Assembly (NCBI RefSeq): GCF_019649055.1
Contig: NW_026570307.1
Coordinates: 310,001-374,000 of the forward strand
Length of the DNA stretch: 64,000 nucleotides
DNA from: Paramacrobiotus metropolitanus
Lineage: Eukaryota > Tardigrada > Eutardigrada > Parachela > Macrobiotidae
Direction of reading: 5' to 3'
The notes under the pieces: model-generated
What the model was told of the DNA's origin: nothing
Database searches by the model: none
Seen by the model: the letters and a program-made list of their open reading frames with translations, nothing else
Made by a program: the position numbers and the translations under genes
Shown: piece by piece, positions 12,361-24,579 of the stretch
Numbering within the stretch: position 1 is the first letter of the stretch
Layout of the letters: every line of letters starts with the position of its first letter

Positions 12361-13219
12361 GAGGAAGTTTGAGAATTTTTGCGTTATTTTCCGCGAGAAA
12401 AACAAATTATTTTTGGTCGGCTAAAAAGTTTATTTGGTCAAGATTTTATATCCTGCCCGTTAGAAATAGGTTTTAATAATTTTAAAATGTTTCTGAAGGT
12501 TGAAGCTCCGTTAGAAATAAAAATCAGAACAATTGCCGACCTGTTGTCGGTTAGCCTTTGTTAAGTTAACAAACTCCGGTTTCTCCGGTAAAAGTAAAGT
12601 TTTTATGTCGGTTTCTCCGACAAAAAAATTTACTTTTCGTCCGTTGAAAAACTAAAATTAGTAGTTAGAAATGAATTTCAGCCGTTAGAGAGCTGAAATT
12701 CGATCGAATTTCGACGAATGTCGATTTATAAAAGCGACTTTACAGGTTTTTTACGGTTTCGGTGTCGGTAGAGATCGGCTATCCGCTGTTGTGGGTCGAA
12801 ATCCGTCGTTTCCTGGTCGAAATCCGCGAGTAAAGTTGCGGGTCGCTGTTCAAAACGAAGGTCCCCGTATGATAGGAGAAATTTTTTCGCGCTGCAGGCT
12901 CTCGTTCGAGCCTGATCCGTCAGTTGGGGGTGGGAAGGGAATTCCGCACGTGCGGGAATGAGTGCTTTTCTTCTGTGGAAGATTGAGGAACTGTGCTCAG
13001 TGCTCACCAGCTGTGGCAGGGATCGCTTCAGCGGTCAACCTGTTTACCCTCAGCTGTAAGACGGCAAGATGAGTCCGATCAACGGTTGAAGCAGAGGCTG
13101 CTTTAGCAGTCAATCCGACAACAACCGTGTGGGTTCCTCTCGAGTTCTCCGAAATAAAGCCTGTACCGTCTCCTCAGACGGTTCGTGAGATCGAAAACCA
13201 ATATGAATCTGCTACTATC
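12361..13219. other. No gene seen
   Basis: Short GGTTTCTCCGGTAAAA-type near-repeats near 12570-12640. Nothing else that I could support. If the direct repeats are LTRs this would be the 5' leader of the minus-strand element. Confidence 0.3.
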
Positions 13220-13624
13220 TAACAGAGAAGTGCCGAGGACTCACTACGAAGCTTTATTGACAAATAAAGACCATACAAATACCGCGTGATCTGCGGGAGA
13301 GAACAAAGAAGCCAATCTGGCCTAATATCTAAAAAGTGCAATGTGTTCGCGAAGTCAGTTTTTGAGCGTCTGTAAATGCGTGAAAGAATGCTGACGGCAT
13401 GTCGGACTGGCCAGACGTAAGCTACGTGATGCGCAGACTGGACTCCATCCAACGCGAGCGTATGACCGCTGAGTGGTGCTGCGAGAGAGGGACGAGAGAG
13501 CAAGTACAGCTCAGTGTGTGCGGTATATCCGCTTCAGCGGAGAGTGCAGTGCAGCAGCGCACGTACGTACAAGAGGGAGGCGAATACGGCATGTGCGTAA
13601 ATGCAAGTACGCCAAGTATGGGCG
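13220..13624 (-). repeat. 0.4-kb direct repeat, copy 2 (possible LTR)
   Basis: Partner of 5371-5783 (see there), in the same orientation and colinear throughout. Differences include GTGCCGAGGACTCACTACG against GTACCGCACGATG near the start, and loss of a few bases near 13515. In the minus-strand reading it would be the 5' LTR upstream of the gag-like frame. The flanking sequence diverges immediately at both ends. Confidence 0.55.
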
Positions 13625-14509
13625 GAGCACCACGCGCAGGCTCGTCCGCCTGATATTCGTTTGGTTTTTCATGGAAATTTTATAAAGTTTATGCTTCAAA
13701 ATTCTTGAGCGAAGTTTTTTACTATGAAAACTACTTATTTCTGGTTTTATTTGCCAGGTAATTTTGTTTGTCACTAATCACATATTGTCAAGAAATTTTA
13801 ACACCAGGTGACCGAAACAAGCAGACGTACACGAAGTTTTTGAAGTGACCGAAATATGAGGAAAACCGAAGGCAATTTACTGCGAATCGAAATCTTTTGG
13901 CGTGTCTTTTGATGTCTGTAATGTCATTCAAGTCTCACTCAGTCTCAGGAGGGGGGAGTTGTAGTGGTCATTTTAAAATTATTCAACTTTCACATGACCA
14001 GGTGGTATTTTGTCGTAAACCTTTGTCGAAAATATTGAGCGCCACAAAAGGTATCTGCTACGGGTAGACAAAAGGATCTTAAGCGATCTGTGAACGCATG
14101 CGGCCGCAATGTAACAATACCTGATTTGCGATAAGCGACCGGACTAGTACGCTTGCCCGAAAATCGCGAGCAAAAGTCAAAAAAAGTAATTAAAAAGTAA
14201 TTAAGACTGTGCTAACTAGGAACAGGCATGGTCACAGAGACGGGCCCGACTACCAAAAGTGACAACTGGTAGGCGGTAAGTGCACATGCACATGCGAGAG
14301 GTAAAACGATGGATGAATCACAGGAGAAGGGAGAATTTGGTCTGCCCTGTGTCTGCCCGTGGCCGGTCCATCGCGCGTGCAGTTTTTCGCAAGGCGAAAG
14401 AGGCAAGCATCCCTTTCAAACGCATGACGCGGTGCCTCCGAGTCATAGTATCTATAGCATGGGTACTAGCCGCTTGCTTATCGCAAATTCCGAAATGTAA
14501 CCGGCTCCC
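13625..14509. other. Intergenic, no gene seen
   Basis: Overlapping short open frames around 14210-14515 on both strands show no family motif. Confidence 0.4.
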
Positions 14510-14683
14510 TGACACGTCGGCTGCCCGAAACTTCGGCCGCCCGACAATTCGCCCGCCTCTTCGATTCGGCCGTAAGAAAACCTACGAAACCTAAGAAACC
14601 CTATGAAAACCTAAGAAAAACAAAAACATATCAGGCAGCCGAAGTGTCTGGCATCGGAAGTGTCATGCGGCCGAAATGCCAGG
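14510..14683. mobile_element. Fold-back element with TTCGGCCG arms and CCTAAGAAA core
   Basis: The left arm carries CTTCGGCCG and ATTCGGCCG units; the right arm carries the inverted forms GCCGAAGTG and GCGGCCGAAATG. The core is CCTAAGAAA/CCTATGAAA. It is a compact relative of the element at 24580-25322 and shares its core with 1921-2595. Confidence 0.55.
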
Positions 14684-15854
14684 ATACCGTTGTGAACAGC
14701 ATTGCCGTTATTTTGTCAGTGAACCAGTTTGAACGTAACTCTGGGCCACGGGTGCTTGCAAGCAGACTTAGGGCAGTTTCGCGTTCTTTGTACTTGTGAA
14801 AGTATAAGTAGTACAAAGGACGTACCAAAAGTAAGTTTCCCGATTTTGCCTCTCTGCCATCTGAAGTAATACACAACTGATACAATTTTTGTTAAATAAG
14901 CAGTTATGTAAAATACCCCGGAAAATTAGAATTAAATGGTTTGATGAGGAACGGAAGAAAGGAGAAATAGAATGACTTGTACCACTTTTTCAGCTATTCC
15001 ACGGACCTTTTAAAAACCTGTTAATTCTTTTGTGTCACTTTCGCTTCCCCAGTCCAATTTTTGGCAATAAAATAAAAGTGTTAATTGTAAATAATATCCT
15101 TAATATTTCTGTGGTGGCAGATCTTTTTGGGAAGTTCAGGGGTTTGAGTAAAAATTTCCTTCCTCATGACACCAAATTTTATCTTATTCAGCCTTCTCGC
15201 TCATATGAATTCAAGGTTCTTTGCATCAATGAAAAGAACTTTTTATGCGCAGTTATGCGCATCTAAGTAACTGCGCATCTAAGATACCAGTGAAGTTAAA
15301 GTTACAGCGAGGACAATAAATTTTTTCATGAAATTTTTATTTTTTCACCGTCTAGAAGTAGGGCAATTTCGTGGTTTTTGCACCTAGTCACCGATAGTTT
15401 CTGTTTTTCCGGCAAACCAATATGAACAAGTTGGTTTTGTTTAGTAATTGAGATTAGAAGAGAGAAGAATACTGTACTTAACTTGAAGACGCTTTGATTG
15501 TTACAAAAAGTTAACAGGATGTTTGAGAAAAATTGCAAAAACTGTCCTGGTAAAATCCGTGGCAAAGTGCGAAAAAGTGGTCGACGAATATTTAGGCATT
15601 TCTTCTCGATTTGAATCATTTGATTGCTCTTTGACCAAGGTATATTTTACTTCTTTTCCTTAGTGAAGGACATTCATATCTGTAGGGATAATAAGAGCTA
15701 AAAGCATTTGCGCTGGGAGAGTCAAAATAGAGAAACTTACTTTTGGTACGTCCTTTGTAAGTACCATAAAATATTCCCATTTGCCGCTAATTTCCGCTTT
15801 CTGCAAAATAATAACATTGCAAAATTTACAGTACTTTACTTTCTTTACTTTTAG
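14684..15854. other. Intergenic, no gene seen
   Basis: A/T-rich. GTACAAAGGACGTACCAAAA at 14811-14830 reappears inverted at about 15742-15761 (TTTTGGTACGTCCTTTGTA). This could mark the ends of an undefined ~0.95-kb element. Confidence 0.4.
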
Positions 15855-16612
15855 GACGTGTAAGTGGTTCAATCACTTACTTTGCTGTGATACCATTCAG
15901 CAGAGCCTATGTTTACCACTGAATTCTACGAATGTGCTCAAAACTCTACAACTGTATTCAGTGCAGCAATTGGACGAACACCAAACGACTGTAACTCACG
16001 TACTGTGCACTACTGTAACGAAAAAAGTCAGATTTGTTCATCTCATTGGTAACTGGAAAAAATGCCTGCACACAGTGGTACTGCTGTTGCGATTTCTGCG
16101 TGTGGAACTCCATTGGCTAATCATCGCTGAAAATTCCGCACTAATGTTTAACGAGTTCTTTGATTTTCCGAACCGATGGCCGATGCTGCACACCAATGAC
16201 AACTTCATAACGTTTCAGGGAACATATCGGCGGGCGCCTGATTATGCCGCAGTCTGCCATAACATTCTATTTCAAAGATGCCGCTTTGACAGCCAACCAT
16301 CCATATGTTTCAAATCGATATCTTTTTTGAACGATTACAATGGAATAAGCTATGCGAGCCCGGCCGCACGTTCCTGTCTGGCTTGCTGTCAGAAGCCATT
16401 CCGTGTTAAACTTCCTTATTGGCATTACAACTTTGCGAAATCAACTACGTGTACATTGTCAGCATCCTTGCGAGCAGCGCTGGAACAGTTCTGTCCCGAT
16501 CTTCCGGACAGTGATGCCACTTCCCTCTTGAACTGGATGAGTTCTCTAACAGCAGATGATCTAAGAAGGGAATCATGTATTTGGCCCTTCATTTCGTTGT
16601 GCTATGAACTGT
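15855..16612 (+). CDS. Unrecognised long open exon candidate
   Basis: The frame stays open for about 277 codons from 15781, unusual for this region. It has no ATG until residue ~122, but a consensus acceptor (TTACTTTTAG) precedes 15855 and a consensus donor (GTGAGT) follows 16612. It would therefore read as an internal exon. The deduced peptide is fairly rich in Cys, Leu and Ser, for example SCLACCQKPF, and shows no known domain. No partner exons were found, though a Cys-rich frame at 16604-16800 could hold one. It may be an orphan gene or chance. Confidence 0.3.
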
Positions 16613-17027
16613 GAGTTTGATTCCTGTACATATTCGAGTTTACGACAGCATCTCCCTTCTGACCAGGCGAACAAACAGCTCAGAAAATGGGATAGAGACA
16701 GTTGTTGTTTTGTCTGCTCTCGGAAAACGGTAGTGGGCTGCGCTGACCCACATGCACACATTCGGTTTGTCGAACCACGAACAATGAACACTGATGGCCT
16801 AATAATTCGAACGTCCACAATAATTCGAAATTTTTCAACAAACTGCAGCCTCGAAATGGGAACTATGACTACAACGCGTCAATCGCGTCAATCACGCGTA
16901 GTCGTAGCCACCGGGTTGTTGACTGCATTGTAGTACTATGTAATACCGCGTACGCATACACGAGTAATTTTGCTTGGCTGCGACCTTTTCCCCATGCTTT
17001 TGAAGTGTATCATGGTAGTCTACTACA

Positions 17028-17942
17028 CAGAGCCTAAAATAGTGTCAATTATTAGACACAAGTGTCAATCTTTAAAACTGTATGTCAAGCTTTACGGGAA
17101 AAACTGTCAATCTTTGATAGACGAAAAAAAGAGGGGGTCTGCGATTTAAAAAAATAATCTATAAACGTGGATTATAAGATTATTTGTTACACGTTTATAG
17201 ATTATTTGTTACATTTAATTGCCCGAAAGTCGAAACGCACTGCCAGCTTAATCATTAGTCTGTACATCAGCATAAGGCGCTCAGTTTCTAAGAGCATATC
17301 ACAACACAGAGCCATATTATTGTTTCGAACGAACGGCAGTATTGAATGCTGGTCGGGAGTGCTGACTGCTGAGTCGTCGCCGGCTCGAGCTGTAGCGGGA
17401 GGCAACCCCGCATTCGTGTATGTACCGTAGCGCCTTGTATCAGTGTGCAAGCTTTTCAAAGACTCGTTTCGCTATAGAAGTACCGTGAGTAACAAAACGC
17501 AGCGGAACTACTTAGACGTCCAGATTAACATGCCGCCTTTAGCTGAGTTCGGTTTGCGTCCTGCTGTTAGGCTTTGGGCCACTAATTGGCTAAGAGAAAA
17601 ACCCGCGCCCAAAGACCAAACCACCGATTAAAGATACTGGTTATTCTATTGGTGTGCATCGTTAATTTTCTTGTTCCATCAGATTTTTCTTGTTCCATCA
17701 GTACTACAGAATTATGTTTTCTTAGGCTATCTAGTAGGCCATTTTTTATACAGGGGATTATGCTATGATTTCAAGTTACGAAAATTAACAGCAATACGCA
17801 ACGCGCATCGTTGCGATAACCTTATGTACAGCGTTTGGCATTCACAATACACACAAAAATATTTGTACATGCTTTTCGAAGTTTACAAAATCTGCGCCCC
17901 CAGGGGGTGTCAATCTTTAAAATTCCACTATTTCAGGCTCTG
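17028..17942. mobile_element. hAT-like non-autonomous element, 915 bp
   Basis: An exact 8-bp direct repeat CTACTACA lies at 17020-17027 and 17943-17950. The TIRs are CAGAGCCTAAAATAGTG and the complement of CAGAGCCTGAAATAGTG. GTGTCAATCTTTAAAA occurs near both ends. No transposase frame inside. Starting with CAGAG and making an 8-bp duplication is characteristic of hAT elements. Confidence 0.88.
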
Positions 17943-17950
17943 CTACTACA

Positions 17951-19449
17951 GCCTGGCCACGCCAAGCTTGGACAGTTGCATAAAATAAATTAAAAAATAC
18001 TTTTGTTCGTCATTATGTTTCTCTTTTAACACTTTTCTAGTGTGACTTTTTATTGCGGATCTAGTAATACCAAAACTGGGATCTTCTGATATATCGCTAA
18101 GCAGGTAGGCGGTGATTAAGTGGGCGGGGCAGTGGTCGTTTTTAGGGCGCTTTTAACCGTCCCTCTAGAAACTCCACGAAACTGAATTTTTCAGTGCATT
18201 TTTTTGAAAACTATATAACTGCTCAAAGGGTGTCCTTTACGGTTCAGCAAATCAGCCCTGCGCGATCGGCCTTAGTGGTAAGTCTGGTGACCTCACCTCA
18301 AAGGTTGTCTCCCATAGACTTGTATGTTATAACACACCTGCCAACGAACGCGGTTGCCTAGCGCACAAATGTGGGAGATTTGAAGTTGTCCATGAAACAT
18401 GGGTCCAGTAACAAGATTTTAATGAATTGACAGCTATCTATCACATGCGGGATGATGCAAGTGCCGGACAACTGGAAGAAGAATCTAACAAAGCGGTGAC
18501 TAAAAATGTTATGATTGATATCATAATTCGTTGGTACGAAACGCATCGGGTTTTTTGTGGGAATGGAAAACATAGATTAGACGGATAGTCATCCATAAAC
18601 AAGATTTTATCAAGATTGGATAGATACGACCTCTCACGGCTGTACGCCGAGCGCCCGAAAAAGGTCATCACACATTTTGGAGGTCCTCACAGAAAGGCTG
18701 CAAAGGTCATGTAGTCTTGGTAGAAATCGGGCTGTGCTAGGCGCCGTCTGGAAGAGAATTGGTTGGCCAATACCATGAAATTAATCAGTCTAGACTAGGA
18801 AAGGTGTGGAATTTATAAACGATTTGTGAAATGGGAGCTGCATCCCCGGGCAGATGGGTAGAGTTACATTTCGAAGCTGGTCCGTTCTAGTTTCGATCTT
18901 ACTGTAATTCTGGACATGCTTTCAGCGCAAAAACTATAAATGCAACAGTTGCTGGACACATACGCTGATAATAAAAAATTGTAATTCGATTTTAAAAGGG
19001 ATAAAAGGTGGCCACTGGCCAGTAAATGGCACAGAACATGTTACTTCTTTTATTTCGTGTAACTATCTGCCTTTTTTAAAATTTATTTTGAACTGCAATT
19101 ACTGCATACACTTCGATTGTTTTACAGAAGTCTGACTTGCTACCGCAAAATAAAGCTTAAGTCGCAAAAGCAAAATACTAAGTACTCTGTAGTTACAGGT
19201 TAATAATAAAAGTTAACATCAAATTAACCCTCCCGGATCAGAGCTTCATTCTTATTAATTATGAGCACGGACTTTTTTAGACGACACCCCACACGCCATT
19301 CGGTTTTTTGAATAAACCGATTGCAGATTCGGAAACAGCAAATTTTTTCGACCTAGAAAAACTATCCCACCTTGAAAAATAAAATGTCGCCCCTGAGGGG
19401 TCCAGCGCCCCACACAATACCGCCACCTCCGGCGGTCGTAATAGCGCCC
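17951..19449. other. Intergenic, no gene seen
   Basis: No gene supported. CCCATAGACTTGTATGTT near 18311 resembles CCCATAGACTTTGTATGTT at 29766 and CCCGTAGACTTTGTATGTT at 23609, so a further dispersed repeat touches this region. Confidence 0.4.
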
Positions 19450-19716
19450 CAAGGGGAAATGTTGTTTTTTGGGTTTCAACCACATATTCTAGTCAAAGCA
19501 AGTGCGCTGATTCTGAATCCATCATCAGTGAAATTATAAAGCGACTCGGTCACAAGTTTCGGGGACCTCGACACACTTAGTTTAGACCTGTCTCCAAAAC
19601 TTAAAAATCTGGTAAATGAGTGGTTTTTCAATTTTTCTAATGGGAGATTTTGAATCAGCGCACCTGGTTTGACTAGAATCAGTGGTTGAAATCCGAAAAA
19701 CAACATTTCCCCTGGG
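19450..19716. repeat. Long inverted repeat, ~70-bp arms
   Basis: The left arm starts AAGGGGAAATGTTGTTTTTT and continues through GGGTTTCAACCAC, TTCTAGTCAAA and GTGCGCTGATTC. The right arm carries the same segments in reverse complement at about 19645-19715. The spacer is about 120 bp. No target duplication identified; probably a fold-back element. Confidence 0.7.
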
Positions 19717-19792
19717 GTGCTCATAATTTATGAGCAACAATTTCATTTTTTTATAAAGGTTACTCCATTGGGTACGAAACTTAATAGACAAT

Positions 19793-20297
19793 GGTATAGG
19801 TCAATTGCATTTGGGTAACCGATGCGCGTCGGGTAAAGGAGGAACGCGTAAAAATCTATCCATGACTCAGCGAAAAAATTATCGTCCAATCGTGAGTCGA
19901 GTACGCTTCCGTGTCAAGAAAGAAATTGAACAACTGAAAATTTGAAGTGAAACTGAAAAATTTATTTTTGATACTTTAGTGTGGTACTACGTCCAAAAAA
20001 TGTTTATTCTGAGTTTAGAAGTGTGAATCTGGGTCGCTGGATGCACTTTTGGTTCAAACAAACAAAACTTTTGTTGATCTGTGCAGGAGAGGTGCGAGTT
20101 ACTCGTAGTTTGGGTAACGGTTGCGCTTCGACGTCGAAGCGCAACGGTTACACGGACGGGTAAACTGAAAACCCATCCCAGAATTCTCTTTCACCAATCA
20201 AATCGTTTACCTGCTTACGCGCCGTGACGTCATGTTTTTTTACCCGACCGCCGCTTGCGCGTCGCGTAAGGCTTACACAGAGCAATTGACCTATGCC
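19793..20297. mobile_element. TIR element, GGTATAGGTCAATTGC ends, 3-bp flanks
   Basis: The ends are inverted with one mismatch (GGTATAGGTCAATTGC; complement of GGCATAGGTCAATTGC). AAT lies directly outside both ends (19790-19792 and 20298-20300). A GG start and a 3-bp duplication would suit PIF/Harbinger, but AAT is not its usual target. A perfect 24-bp palindrome centred on GACGTC lies inside at 20121-20144. Confidence 0.55.
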
Positions 20298-20436
20298 AAT
20301 ATGTTAAAACATTTTTCATGCTGCTTTTAAGAGTGAGTCTGTGTTCTTTAGTACATACCTGATCGTCGGTGGACCTTTAGCCTTCAGTTTAAAATTTTAT
20401 CAGCACGCTGCTACATGAAATTTAATATGATGTGAC

Positions 20437-20886
20437 CAGTGATGGGTTACTGAGTAGACATTAAGTAAAAGAAAGTTAACTCAGTAATCAGTAGCCTGCC
20501 TAATATTAAGCATTCAGTAACGAGTAACGTTTTAGACCTGTAGTAACAGTAACAGTAACAGCAAGTAAGATTTTCAAACTAACAGTAAAAGTAAGTTAAA
20601 AGTAGGGAAAAATTCTGACTGGCAATATTTTTACTGACAATACGATTTTTATTGGAATTTCTTACGATTTCGCAATAAATTTTCTCGTCACCTTCGCGCT
20701 TCGCGCAAAATTTGCTTCCTTACATAAGCTTTAGTTATTAGTACTTGGCTTACTGATTGTGAGTAAGTAACAGGAAGTAAAAGTAGCGTTTGCGGCAGCG
20801 AAAAAGTAACAGTAATGTAAGTCAGAAGTAAACAACAATAAAAGTAAGCAGGTGGTCCAAAAAGCTCATGCAGTAACCCATCACTG
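20437..20886. mobile_element. TIR element with (GTAACA)n arms and CGCG core
   Basis: The exact 15-bp TIR CAGTGATGGGTTACT pairs with AGTAACCCATCACTG. Arms are degenerate AGTAACAGTAAC. Internally, in the opposite orientation to 2650-3224, lie CGATTTTTATTGGAATTT and CCTTCGCGCTTCGCGC, the shared core. The CAGTG start is hAT-like, but the 8 bases outside the ends (GATGTGAC and AATTGATT) do not match, so the duplication is lost or the ends are recombinant. Confidence 0.7.
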
Positions 20887-21094
20887 AATTGATTTCCACG
20901 TCGCCTGATTAAGTGCTCCCGAATAAAAAGGTTTCCGTATTAATTTTCGTAACGAAAACGAAACACCCAAAGTTTTCGTTTTCGTTACGAAAACGAAAAG
21001 TACCCGATTTTCAGTTTTCGTTACGATAACGATAATCATACGAAATCGTATATGAAAAGGTGTTGTCGTAGCGAACGGCATTGATTTCAGTAAT

Positions 21095-21215
21095 CCCCTG
21101 TATTGCTGCCGTCACCCGGCTGGAGTATGACATTACGGCAATACATATGGCGCGGTATATAAACACCATTTTTAGCCACAACGTCAAACTCCAGCCGGCT
21201 GACGGCAGCAAGTAA
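21095..21215. mobile_element. Short fold-back element, copy 1 (CCCCTGTA family)
   Basis: The left part CCCCTGTATTGCTGCCGTCA then CCCGGCTGGAGT, and the right part ACTCCAGCCGGCTGACGGCA, are inverted copies. The same element occurs in opposite orientation at 48957-49149, where the arms extend further outward. Non-coding. Confidence 0.75.
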
Positions 21216-21952
21216 AGCGAGTGCTGAAATGCGCAACCGTCATTCCATAGTGTACATATCTGTACTGATCTCACCAGTCAGTCAACTGACTGCTACACTT
21301 AGAGGCAGTTTATCGGACCTGACTACTTGCTACTTGCTACCATTTTCGCAGGCGTGGTCTCCCGTAGCCGTTTTGGTAGCAAGTAGTTCCACAAAATGAG
21401 TTTATGCTGGCTGACTACTGCTACGTAGCTGGCTATGTAGCACCGCCTACGTAGCGCAACTGTCTGCATAAACAGACGATGCTATTGGTAGTCGTGACTA
21501 GATTGCTAGCTCGTAAGGACTATGGTTAAGCCATGTAGTATCCTCTCGAGGTTGCTAATCCATATAACAACTTCGCAGATAATGCGGAAAAATTCGATAC
21601 AGTACACAATAACCATTAAAAAGTTTGAAACCAAGTTCGAATTAACAAACACAATCATGTAATGAAACTTTTTAAATTTAAAATTCAATTTTTTTAACTT
21701 TTAAATTAAATTTTAAAGTTAAACTTTTTTTTTTTAAAATTCAAGTTCAAATTGGAACTTAAATTTTTTTAAATTTAAACTTACAACTAAACTTGAAATT
21801 TCAAAATTAAAATTTTCAAAGATTTCAATTTAGATTTTGAGGATGAAATCTTGAAACAAATCAAATAAATAAAAAATGTTTCACATGTACAATAAATTAA
21901 AAAGTTAAAAGCGGATTAAAATAATTTCCAGAAAATAGCAATATTACGAGTA

Positions 21953-22044
21953 CGCCTAATATCGGCTTGCCATAATGTATTTAATGTCGGCTTGCCATAT
22001 ACCTAATGTCGGCTTGCCATAAGCCTAATATCGGCTTGCCATAG
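21953..22044. repeat. Four tandem ~22-bp units
   Basis: GCCTAATATCGGCTTGCCAT repeats four times with 1-3 mismatches and slightly variable spacing. Confidence 0.8.
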
Positions 22045-24534
22045 TCAAGTAACCCGCCACCATAAGAGGTTGTCCGCTGCCGTAGCGGTGGGCGGGCGCT
22101 GCTGTTGCTACCTGCCGTTACTGTGGGCGGTTGCCTTCTACGGTCACACCGGGCGGGTGCCGCCTAGTCGTAGCAAGCCGCTGTGAACTGGCTACTTTCT
22201 TGCTATCAACTAGAAGGGTAGCAAGCTGGCGACGAGTTTATGCGAACAGACTAGCATTTGTGCATCGGGGGAAGGGATAGCACGTAGCCACAAAGTTGTA
22301 GCAACCGCTATAAACTCCCTCTTATACTGTAAATACTAGTAGACCCCGCGCAAACTGCGCGGAATAAATCGGCGATAAAATGCTATTTAAGAAAACCACA
22401 AACCCACGACTACAAATTTAGATTTATTGAGCGGAACGTATAACAATAATAATATACTGTAGTTTCACTGCCGGGTACACATAGTACATATTTGCCAAAA
22501 TATATCTATTTGGTTGATTACTGTAAACTATTCTTTTAATTTTGCCCATAGTTCACTGACAGATTAGTAACAGTTAGCCGGTATCCAGTTTACTAATTAA
22601 AAAAAGTTTTGAAAAAACATTGTCCCGTCCCGCTGACTTAAGTAATAACCTTAAATGAAACCCGAAAATTTGAAATTTTCCAGAAACATGCCCTTTTTAT
22701 TTGCAGTTATAAACCAAACTTTTCAAGCTTTTCCCAAACCAATCAGCAGCAAATGCCGGTCGGTTGCCCAGAACTACGAATAAGAAACACCTCAATAATT
22801 ACTGGAATTTTCATAGTCGTATTACTTCTGCTGGTTAAGATACCATTCGGAGCTTCGTTAAATTTTAGTCTGTCCGTTGTGACCGATACAATAATGATCC
22901 AGTGATACGACGGCGGACGGTACGACCACCTATGTAACCCTTTTGACCACTTACAAAGATAAATCAGAAAGCGGATATGTTTGGCTTTTTGAATCTTCTG
23001 TATTTTAGATTTTTCAAAACTGAATATGCGTTTTAAATTTTCATAAAACCGTCTCTTCTACGTTCCTTTGATTTTCTTTCGGAAAAATATCTTAACCTCC
23101 CCTCCCGTGCGAAGTGCGGACGCCTTCCTCCGGGCGTGTTCAGACTCAAATCCGTGCGTCCGGACTATGAGTTAGGACTCGTTGTTTTGCTCAAACAGTC
23201 CACAACATTTCCAGTCGAACACCAAAATTTCCAAAAATCGACTTTCAGTCTCTCACAAAATAATGTTTATTGGCAAGTTTCACATGAGCTAGTACAATAT
23301 TCCCAAAGCCAACCGCCCCGTGGAAGCAGTTTCAATACAACCCGTTGCGGACGGGAACTACAATACTTGATACTTGGAGTTGCTCCCTTCACTTCCCAAG
23401 AGATTTCGCGTGTTCAGTCTTTAAGAAGTATTGCTTTCAAAGCCTACGTTTTTTAAAAATTAACCCTTAGTAAAAATCTTATGAACTAAAGGCGGTCGGA
23501 TAACTTGGACACCAAAATGCCACCAAGTGTACAACAGATGGATGCGTTTCCTATACTGTTCGTGACAGTGGTGGAGTGGGCGGGTTTGCAGTGGTGGGTT
23601 CTCCACTCTTCCCGTAGACTTTGTATGTTCTGTTCTTTTAAGATTTTCTCTGAAATTTTACATACTTTCAAAAAACTGACTGGTTTCTGCAAATCTGCAA
23701 ACTCGCCGCTATTAAATGACATATAGACATCCAAGATTGGTTCAATGGCTCGCTCACAAAAGGGAGACAGAATGGAATTCGCTAAGGCTTAGAGAATTAA
23801 TATACAGGATGGTTTTAAAAGTATGTCCGCTGCGCCATAAAAATTTAAAACCGTGCTTAGTATTCTATCTGGTGTGCGTACTCGTATTGATCTTATTATT
23901 AAATTCTAAAATGGGTAATAAGACCGTTTACTGTGTTCAGGTGTCTTCGCTTTCGAATCTTGTTCGCTTGGTCAGTAGACGTACAGCACAAATCACTTCG
24001 TCACCATGTTTACGCCACAAAATAAGATTTGTCCGAATTATGCACAGTTGTTATGACACCGTTCGTCGATAAACTGGATATAAAATTAAACTGTTTCGTG
24101 CAAAATTGTTGTGTAGATGGAGCAAAGAAACGCCCAAGCTGCTGGACGACGTCAAGAAAGATGTCTCCACAAGGTTTCCTACCAAGTGCCTGCTCATGCA
24201 AACTCTGGCCTTATTGGTGCCCGGCTAGGCACATTCTGTGCAAAAAAAATTACTGTACTGTGGTGTCAGTAATGTTATACCTCATTTCTTACTTTGCCAG
24301 GCATTTTCTTATCATCCTGTAACTTCAGAATCAATCAAAATCATTTCTTCAAGCAAGAAAATCTAAATAAATGTTTACTGTAAATCGACGTTGGCCGCCA
24401 AAAAAGATCCTGTAGAGCGGGCGTGAAGATAGCTAGCGAAACGGGGCGGTAAGTTGTAACAATTAACTGAAACTTCAGATGGTTGTTATTGTCATCTTCT
24501 TACCGAACTTAAGAAAACAAAATTATTTCATAAC
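22045..24534. other. Intergenic, no gene seen
   Basis: A near-palindromic CCCCGCGCAAACTGCGCGGA at about 22345-22364 is repeated almost exactly at 24542-24561. Open frames at 23136-23456 and 23716-24322 carry no recognisable motif and lack convincing splice contexts. Confidence 0.4.
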
Positions 24535-24579
24535 TAGCTGACCCCGCGCAAATTGCGCGGAATAATTAATGCGCAGGAC

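Noticed and set aside
20437-20886. 8-bp target duplication for this element
   Set aside because: The flanking octamers GATGTGAC and AATTGATT do not match, so no duplication is claimed.
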